NCBI RefSeq assembly: GCF_020184175.1
Contig: NC_065531.1
Location: 82,244,604 to 82,308,603, forward strand
Direction: 5' to 3'
Source: Aphis gossypii
Lineage: Eukaryota; Arthropoda; Insecta; Hemiptera; Aphididae
DNA: 64,000 nt
The stretch's first letter is position 1; each line of letters opens with the position of its first letter. The notes beneath the pieces were generated by a model. That model was given only the letters and a program-made list of their open reading frames with translations. It was not told the origin of the DNA and did not search any database. Below, piece after piece: positions 44,701-53,700 of the stretch. The position numbers and the translations under genes were made by a program.

Positions 44701-47700
44701 GGCGACTTATTACAACTATTATAATAGCACTATGTGAAACACAAGAAAAAAAACATAATGACGAAAAAATAATAAAACGAACGCGCGTGCCCCGACCCGT
44801 AGTTCCCACACGCACCGCGTCCTCCTCTTCTCCTACCGCCGGACCAAGACTATATCGCGGTCGACCACTCAACCCACCCCCCCTCCCCAAAACCATCGTA
44901 CATTTACTCACCCGATCTTGGTTAATTGCGTGACAGTGTGTTTATATATATATATACATAATATTATACTATGTATAAGTATTATGATATTGTGATATTG
45001 AGTGTACCTATTATAAATGTATCGTACATAATATATAGGTATGCTGCGGGAGGAATTTATAATTGCCAGCGACCTCTCTCTCTCGCACACCGATTACCGC
45101 AGATCGACGAATTATTATTATATAGTATAGGTATTATAATAATATAATATACATATCATTAACAGCGGCTATTTTCGCGCCATGAATATCGCGGGCGTTT
45201 AGTCATCGTCATCAGAAGTCCATCGCCACACGGCCCGTTTAAATATCTCACAATTTTCGTTTTTTTTTTTTTATTATATTATATACAATAACATAGACTC
45301 AGGGGTTAAAGGGGGACATGCCTCCCGTCATTGGCCGTATTTCTGTTAAATAAGACAATGTAGCAAAAAAATAAATAATGATTGTAGAAGTTTTACATGA
45401 AACGAGTTATCAATTTAAGACGTACATACGACTTTGTTGTTTGTAATAAATAAAAAGTTGTTAAAAATGATATTCATTTCAGTAGGACGTATTTAATGAT
45501 AATAAAAGTTATCTCTAGTGCAAGGTATTTTTATTACCTTTTTCCTCCTCGTTTTTAGAAATCTTAGTTAAGCCACTGATGTACGATAAATGTAATATAT
45601 ATGTACAGTAAATCAGTACATATACAGAATGATTCACTAACCACACTCATATCTCTTTTAATCCTTAACATTACATTTTATTTAAATTATAATGTTTGTA
45701 ACAAATTTATAAGCGTATACACAATGATTTTTGTATAATTTAAACTTTATCGAGTGACCTGTGTGTTATATAGACTTCATTTTTAAAATTATAACCACTT
45801 TTTAAGTGTAATAATAAACCATATTATCAGTACACAAAGTTAGATGGGTAACTCTAAACTATTTGTTCAAATTTTTTAAAATATCTATCTACTTTAAAAC
45901 TTACATTAAAATTATAAAGGTTACACGTTTTGATAACACCATTGTAGAACACTATCTTTATAATAAACAAATGTTAACAATATTTGCATCATTAAAGGAA
46001 TAAAATTGGGGAGGAGGCTATAGTAATTGCTTGGCTAATCACCCTGTATAATTTATTATGTGATTCAAATTAAAACGGTGATGAACACATGCAATCTCGC
46101 ATATAATATATTATATATGGTCAATGGTCATCCCATACGTACCCATACATAATAAACACTAGGTATATTATTATTATAACACTCGCTGAACACGAAGAGG
46201 GCGTCATCGACTTTGTGGCTGCAGCAGAGGTCAGATGTGTGTACGGCGCCGTTGGCGGGCGGTGAACGGGAGAAGGCGGAGGAATCGATATAATTTATAT
46301 TGGAAAACAATCGATTCCGATCTGTTAAACAACCCGACGAGCACCTCCCCACCGCCCATAGCGCGTCAGTTATTCGCAACGCGTTCGCGCCTCGGCGAAC
46401 TTTGTAATTATCCGTTTCTATATTATAATAGCCGCGTCCATATTATTATATTATAATATGTTATGTGTACCTCAATGTTTTCGATATCTCTGCGATTCCC
46501 ATAGTGGGAAGCCGTCTATCCGGTAATGACTTGTACAATACTGCATAGTCTTTATAGGTATAGGTGTCATAATATAATAAAATATGTGCAATGTATATCA
46601 TAAATATTATAGTATTTTTTAACATTATATCAACAAGGTGTCACGGAATTTTGCCGAGCGCGCGGTGGAAAATCCTTCGCGAAAAGCCGGATATAATTTC
46701 ATGATTCTTGTCACACAATAAAACCGTAAATAGCGTGCAACCGAATTTATTATTTTTCTGAAATATGTCTTGTTGAGATTTTATATGCCATCTGAAAAAA
46801 GTGTCTACCACACATTGCAAGCAATGCAAAAGTGTGGCACTATAGTCTGTATACCCGTGCGCACGCCTGTGAATATATTCTATGTGATATGGAACGCCCG
46901 TCGCCGCGATATTTTACGGCAATTCAAAAAATAAAAATCACAATTATTTTTTAGCAAGTTTTTCGGATCTACTTATAGTTCCACCTCTTAAAATCTGGTT
47001 CCTTCACCACTCGGTAATATTGTACGCCATGTCCTATATAGCCGAGTATTAAGATCGCTGTCATTGTCTGAGTTAATTCTATTTCAGCATCATAGATATC
47101 TATATGTATCCCGCGCGACGTCGGATCGCGATATTCGAAAGACAAAAAGACGCGTAACAAAAACGTAGAAACCTGCAATTAAAGAAACTCCTGAAATCGT
47201 CCACGGTCGTGACGGCCAATGATCATAATAACATGTACAATATAATAGTTGGCTGAGGAAAATTGTGGAAAAAAAATGTAATAATAACAACAATATAGTA
47301 CATAATACGCTATATTATGGTCGACGACTGTAATATATAATAAACCACCGCGAAATCGACGAATCGACCGGGGAGATCACATTTACTATGATAATAATTA
47401 TACTTGAACGCAAAGGGAAAGGGGAAGGCAACAATTTTCCACTATCTAGACATATATACACACATATATATATATAAATATATTATATTATGAAGTTGTA
47501 TACGATGCTAGCGCTTTCTTATTGTTGCCCTCAATGGCCCAATACAATGTACGCAACTGCACGCTGCAGAGCCCCCCCCCCCAAAAAAAAAAAAAAAATG
47601 CAATATTCTCAGTTTGTAATCACGATTATTAATTTTAAAGATGGAGGGGCTCACAAATTATTATAATATGACTTTATATTTCTTTTTTTAAGTTTAAAAC

Positions 47701-50700
47701 TTGCCTACCTATACATACACTCGTGTATGCTATATACTCTGTGTATCCATAATACGTATTAAAAAATTTTGTTTGCAAAATAAACGTTTTATTAAAATAT
47801 ATAGAACAAGATAGGAAAGCGTACACGTACGCACTACAGTAGACAACATACTATATTGTTGTTCTCCCGGTGATATACCACCCAGGTACATAAGCTCGAA
47901 ACGACGATGACGGTCGCTGGTTTCGGAATTATTATGACGTCGGGCACGAGAGAGAAAAAAAAATCACACAAACCTAAAATAATCATTATTATTATTATCC
48001 GCGTTTGATTAGGTATCTATGTGGTATATGATTTGGAACCTTACGAAATAAACATCAAAATGTCGACGTTCAAAACACCGCGCGCACGCCTCGCGGGTTA
48101 CAGCAGATCGCGTTCTAAACACATATTATGTATATAATATGTAAGTGTACAAGACGTATAAGGTATGTGATGTGCACGCGTTTAATTATATAGTCACGGG
48201 CGAGATTTTTTTTTTTTTTTTTGTTTTCGGTAAAACTGTCAATCTTGCGATGGCGGTCAAAAACACCTATAGGGATAATAATATCAAACAACGTACCTAT
48301 ATACGCCATACGCGCGCACGTATTTTATAATATTAGGTATAATGCGTGTAGCGCGCAATTATATTAATTATTTTTAGCAATGAATAACAAGCTTATGTTC
48401 ATACATTCCAACCTAGAAACTTTTTCAAATATTCGTGATGTAACTCTGTTGCTCTAATATATACTATCTAGACATTAAAATTTTTGGAAAATAATTAATA
48501 AAATAAATATTTAATCATAAATCATAATAATACACTATTCGATGATTGTCATATTACCAATCGGTTTTATCGCGCAACTTGAATTTAGATGCATATTAAT
48601 GTTGTTTACAAAAAAATATCATCTATCATCTATATTACACATCCTCTATCAGTCTCCTTTTATTAATTCGAATTATCGAGGTTTTACGTACTACTGTATA
48701 TTATGTATATATTATATACAATATATGATATGAACTCGTATAAGCCAAATGATTCATCTCGTCCAATTATCTGACCTAGCTCAACCGGAAAATGTCGAGC
48801 TTATAATTACTCGACCGCTGAGATTATTATTATAATATTGCGATTCAATGAGCATTTAATTATGTTAATTCACCCGGTTGTCTGTTGCGGCAGGTCGGGC
48901 AAAGAAAAAATCAGCACAACGTTCGCCGCCTGCCGCGATGTATATATTATACAATTTATACGTAAAGATGCGCGTTCCCGCCCGTAACCTGTGAAATGCA
49001 AATTTACCACAGACCGCTATATAAATAAATAATACATATAAAAGTATATAATATTATAATGGTGTCTAGTTCCGCGATTCTGTTTCTATTGGTGCATACT
49101 GTGCAGTGTGCAGTATTAGCCAGTATGCAATATACGGTATGTCGATTAAGCGTAAATTACATTCATAAAAAAGAACGTTAATAGATGAAGATTTGAAAAC
49201 GTTTTAAAATTATATTATTGTTTACACTGGTTTAAACGTGCATTTAAAAAACAAACCGCATTTAAAAATGTTTGAAAAATTCAAAGTGAAAGTCTAAATC
49301 TGTAGCGTTCTTCGTGAACATTCTGCAGTGTTTCAATAAACGTCTTATCTCGTCGCATTTTTGTCGACTAAAATTTATAATTATAAAAATAACGGTATAC
49401 AGTTTTTTTTTTCTGAAAATGTTTATAGATTAATTACAATTTATATATTTTATATAAATACGCTGTTTATACTTTATTTCTTCGACGTAGGTATATCAAA
49501 ATGTTGTATAAATCGTACGCAGTCAATCGTGCCGACCGTAATAGTTTGACGTAATACCGACCGCTATCGTTTCAAGAAATTTACTGCTTATAGACGCGTG
49601 CTCTAGCTTTTTATTTGTATCACCTCTGTTATTTATGTATAGGTCCATATAAATTTGCGCAAGAATCAATTCATCTCCCACGCGATAAAAAAACATAGTA
49701 CTATACTAGTATAATATTAATCAAATAGCTGCATAAATTGGATTTTAAAACGAAATTTATGTAATCGTGATTAAATACTATCATAAAAATATTATATAAC
49801 TGCAGTAAATCGTATCTGTAAGACTATCATTTTTTTTTTTAATTTAATTTTTTCTCGCTTCTATAGCTATAATATTGATTATCTCACTCTCTTTCCAATC
49901 CGGAAACGACCTGCAAATTTAAGCTGACTATGAAACTACTTTTTTGTGTATTGAAATAATTTTATACAAGTAACTTAAAAAAATATAAAAAAATTCCTAT
50001 AAATACATCAAGTGGAAAATCATTTATTTATTTATTTTGATTGCACACGAGCACATTGGGTTAGGTTAGCAAACATAATCACAGCATTTTATTCTAAAAC
50101 TAAACGATCAATTGAAGTATTTAACAATAAGAAAAAAATGTACAAATTGTAATTAAATTGGGTAAAAATAGAAAAAACAGCACACCGCATGTTCATATTT
50201 TAAAGTTTTAAACCGTAGTTCGTTATGAATGGTGTTTGAATAAAACAAGCATCAGAATAGTATGATTTATACGAATAAGAGGTACTTTGAAAGATATAGT
50301 CGAAATAAGAAGAGTTGTAGAATCTGTATCACCAAATAGTTTTAATAAAAAAAATTAGGTTAGCATCGTGCTGAGTCAAAGTCGTGCCATCTACGAACGA
50401 GAGTAATAATCGATGTATTGCGATGTAACTGACACAATTTGTCATCTCTTTTACTTCATCGAAAATTTGTCTTTTATTGTAAATAACAATTCATTACATC
50501 GTGTTTTTCGCGTTTGGCACAGGGATCAAGAAGCGGCCGTGATGCGGGCAAACAGTTGGCTGTACCACTATTACATGGTGCAGAGCAAACTTCAGTACGG
50601 GATGCAGTTCGAAGCGCAGACGTCACCGCGAGTGCCGTCCACGGGGCCGGCACAGGTGCAGCCCCCGCCGTCGGCGACGCCCGTGTACGCTTATCACCAC

Positions 50701-53700
50701 CAACAGTCGCCGCACCAGCAGGACGGCGCTTACCCGTCAGCGGACCACCAGCACCACCAGCAACACCACCAACAGCAACACCAACAACAACAACACCACC
50801 ACCAGCAGCAGCAGCAGCAGCAACAACAACCGGTGCACTTCCACCAGTTACCGGACGGATACTTCCGGTACGCCGCGGGGGCCGCGACGTCGACCGGAAC
50901 CGCCGCGGCGGCGACCACCGGCGCGGCCGCGACGACGACCCCGGTGGCGTCGAAACGGCACAGGCTGGAACCCGAACCCGTCGACTATTCCATACACTCG
51001 CCCGAGCAGACGCCGCCGCTGAAGATCGAGGACGGCGGCCACTCGATGGCGTCCGACTCGCCGCCGTCGCCGCCTTCGATGGGCGGGGGGGACTCGGGCG
51101 GCGGGTGCGCTACCGCCGCGGTGGCCGCTCTCTCGTCGTCCCTGCCGTCGGCCACGTCGCTGGGCCGTTCCCGGGCGCTGGTCAAGGCGGCCATGGACCC
51201 CGGCGACCTGATGATGGAAACGTGGAATCCCAGTCCGCCGTGGTCGGACTGCTGTTCCGGGACCGGCGCCCTGCAAAAGGTGCCCGACGTGGACATGCTC
51301 GGCGGCGGCGGCGGCAGCGCGAGCAGTTACTGCGGACAGCCGACGCCCCCCACGCCCGGCAGCGGTGGCTCGTACCACGCGCCGTCCGGAGCCCCGCAGC
51401 AACACCACGGCCATCACCATCACCCGGGGGGCTGCGACGAGGTGCCCACCGCCGACGCCCTACACCACCATCACCATCACCACCATCACCAGCCGTCCAC
51501 GTTCACGTTCGACTGGCCGGGCGAACAGTACGTGCCCAACGTGCACGAGGTGCTCGTCGAGCCCACTCCGCACTATATAGTGCCGTTCCCGCCGTGGCCG
51601 CACACCGCCGCGGCCGACCACCACAGGCTGTTCCCGCTCCAACCGCCGCCGCCCGGTTCGCTGAACCGGCCGTCGCTCATCGTGCGCGTCGACCAGGACG
51701 CCGCGGCCGCCGACGCTTCCGTCCAAGGTAAACGCACTTTTCCGCTCTTCCGGTAATCACTGCACGGCCCGTATAAAAGAGCACGCGCGTAGCCATATTA
51801 TTATGATCATATCATCATACGTATAATAATATGTAATAATACGTAATATAAAATGATTAAAACCACTGTAAACGCTGAATAGGATCAGTTAATTGCGTAT
51901 AAATAAAAAACCCTTTCAATTATAAATATCCCTTAAAAAACCTAACTCTACATAATAATCTATTACATTTGATATATTAACATTATACTGGTATTATTAA
52001 TACCAAATATTTTATAATTATTCGAGCCGATACATTCGTGAATGTATTATTTTTTATAATTTTACACGTTTGAAATGATTTGCGCAACATTTCCCTATTT
52101 TTGCAAGCATATTTCTTGGTTTTTTTTTTATTCCACGCCGGAAAACGGACCGTCGAATTCTCATAATTAATAAAACTCATCAAACGTTTGCACGAAGATT
52201 TCTAGTCGTTACGTCATAGTACAACGTAGCGGGAGGTCCGATTTGGCGTACCTACGAGTTATTCGTACGCGGCGAAATAGAGATTTTGAAGTTGATCTCC
52301 GCGCGCAAGTGTACAGTGTCTCTTCATCGCGGTCTGTTATTAATAGACGTATAGCACTACGCCCGCTCGCAATTCACGCGTCTCTAATACAGTTATTCAC
52401 GTTATTAGCTTTATAATATAGTCGTACGAGACCAGCAAAACTTAACCTCTCCGGACGATAGTAATAATAATCGCGAGCAGCGTGTGAACACACCGACAAA
52501 GACGACCCCCGAATGTACGCGCGCATGTACTGCAACAGGTGGGCGTGCTCCGGTTTCAATTAAAACGTCGTAGGCAGGCGGCGGGCGTGATAATATAAGT
52601 GCGTCTGACGTGCGCACCGCGTTGTCTGAATATTGTCCGTCGAAGACGATTTAATTCTTACAGTAATAATAATATTTTTATTATATTAGTAATTATACAA
52701 TAACGATACGGGCGCCTGCAAAATAACGCTAATCCGAAGTCGAAAATAAAAAAAATCCTTGTTTCTCACAGCATCAGAGCGCGATTCGCCGTTCGAATTA
52801 AAATACGATATTCGTCATCGTGTTAAATTTAAAAACCTGACAACATATACCCGAAGCATTCTACGTCACAACAGTTACACATCTAAATTATCAAGGCGAG
52901 CGAGTCAATAATATTGTTTTTAACTAGCTAAATTAATTCAGAAAATAATGAGTTGGGTTAAAAACTACCAAAGATAGATACTATAACTTATGAGTAGGTA
53001 TATCATTTATTAATAGCTCGAAAAACGGATAAAAAGTGAACTAACTTAGTCAAACGTTTTAAAAGATAAAATTTGATTTTCTTCAAGAAATCGGTAATAA
53101 AAATAGTATACGCTTTTAATTTTCGATGAATTTCAATATTTTTCGTATTTTCGAAAATAATTTTAAGAAAGCAGTTGATTCCAGTCGAACACTTCTCTCT
53201 GACCCACCAAAAAAAGGAATCTAGAGTTATACCCACCGCACATCTTTTAAATCATAATAAAATTAAAATAGTGTCATATTTTGGATTTTGGTATTTGTGA
53301 TTTCATTACCTATGCATAAATATTTTTATTATTATATATATTGATATTTTAATATTCATAAGATACTTCACATATTTTTGTATTCGATAATTGATAATTA
53401 TTTTTAATTTGTAACTCGTTAATACCTGTTTGTTCTTCATAAAGTGTTTGATATAATATGGTACACGTCATCAGTGTAGTAATGGTATACCTCCTACATC
53501 TATGTGTATTGAAATATTGGGTACCGTATGTTTTTTTTTTTTGTACCAGCCTTCTATGGACTACGCTATAATAATATAATATTAACCAATTATATGAGTT
53601 AAAGTCCGTAAATTTCGTAAAACTGAAAGTTCACAAATTTTTAATAAATTAATTATTGAGTCAATTTGACCAAAAATATGGTATCTAAATATAGCTATAT

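Larger units (their letters stand above)
37097..50522 (+). other. dys: dys intron, 13.4 kb
   Basis: A phase-2 intron between PAS-B and the C-terminal exon. It contains (AT)n at 38744-38764, (GT)19 with an adjoining 25-bp tandem duplication at 41671-41748, (TA)n at 44438-44479, a CpG-rich patch around 44560-44890, a MITE-like element at 45623-46048, and a C11A16 tract at 47572-47598. No nested gene was recognised. Confidence 0.85.

Noticed and set aside
50056..50068. GGGTTAGGTTAG, resembling the insect telomere repeat TTAGG
   Set aside because: Only about two units inside an intron, compatible with chance.
50848..51423. 191-codon minus-strand frame opposite the dys C-terminal exon
   Set aside because: An antisense shadow of GC-rich coding sequence, Arg/Gly-rich with no recognisable domain.
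50514..51731. 405-codon plus-strand frame overlapping the dys C-terminal exon
   Set aside because: It is the +2 shadow of the dys frame: Arg/Ala/Pro-rich artefacts of G/C-rich codons, with no domain. The dys frame is fixed by phase from the PAS exons.
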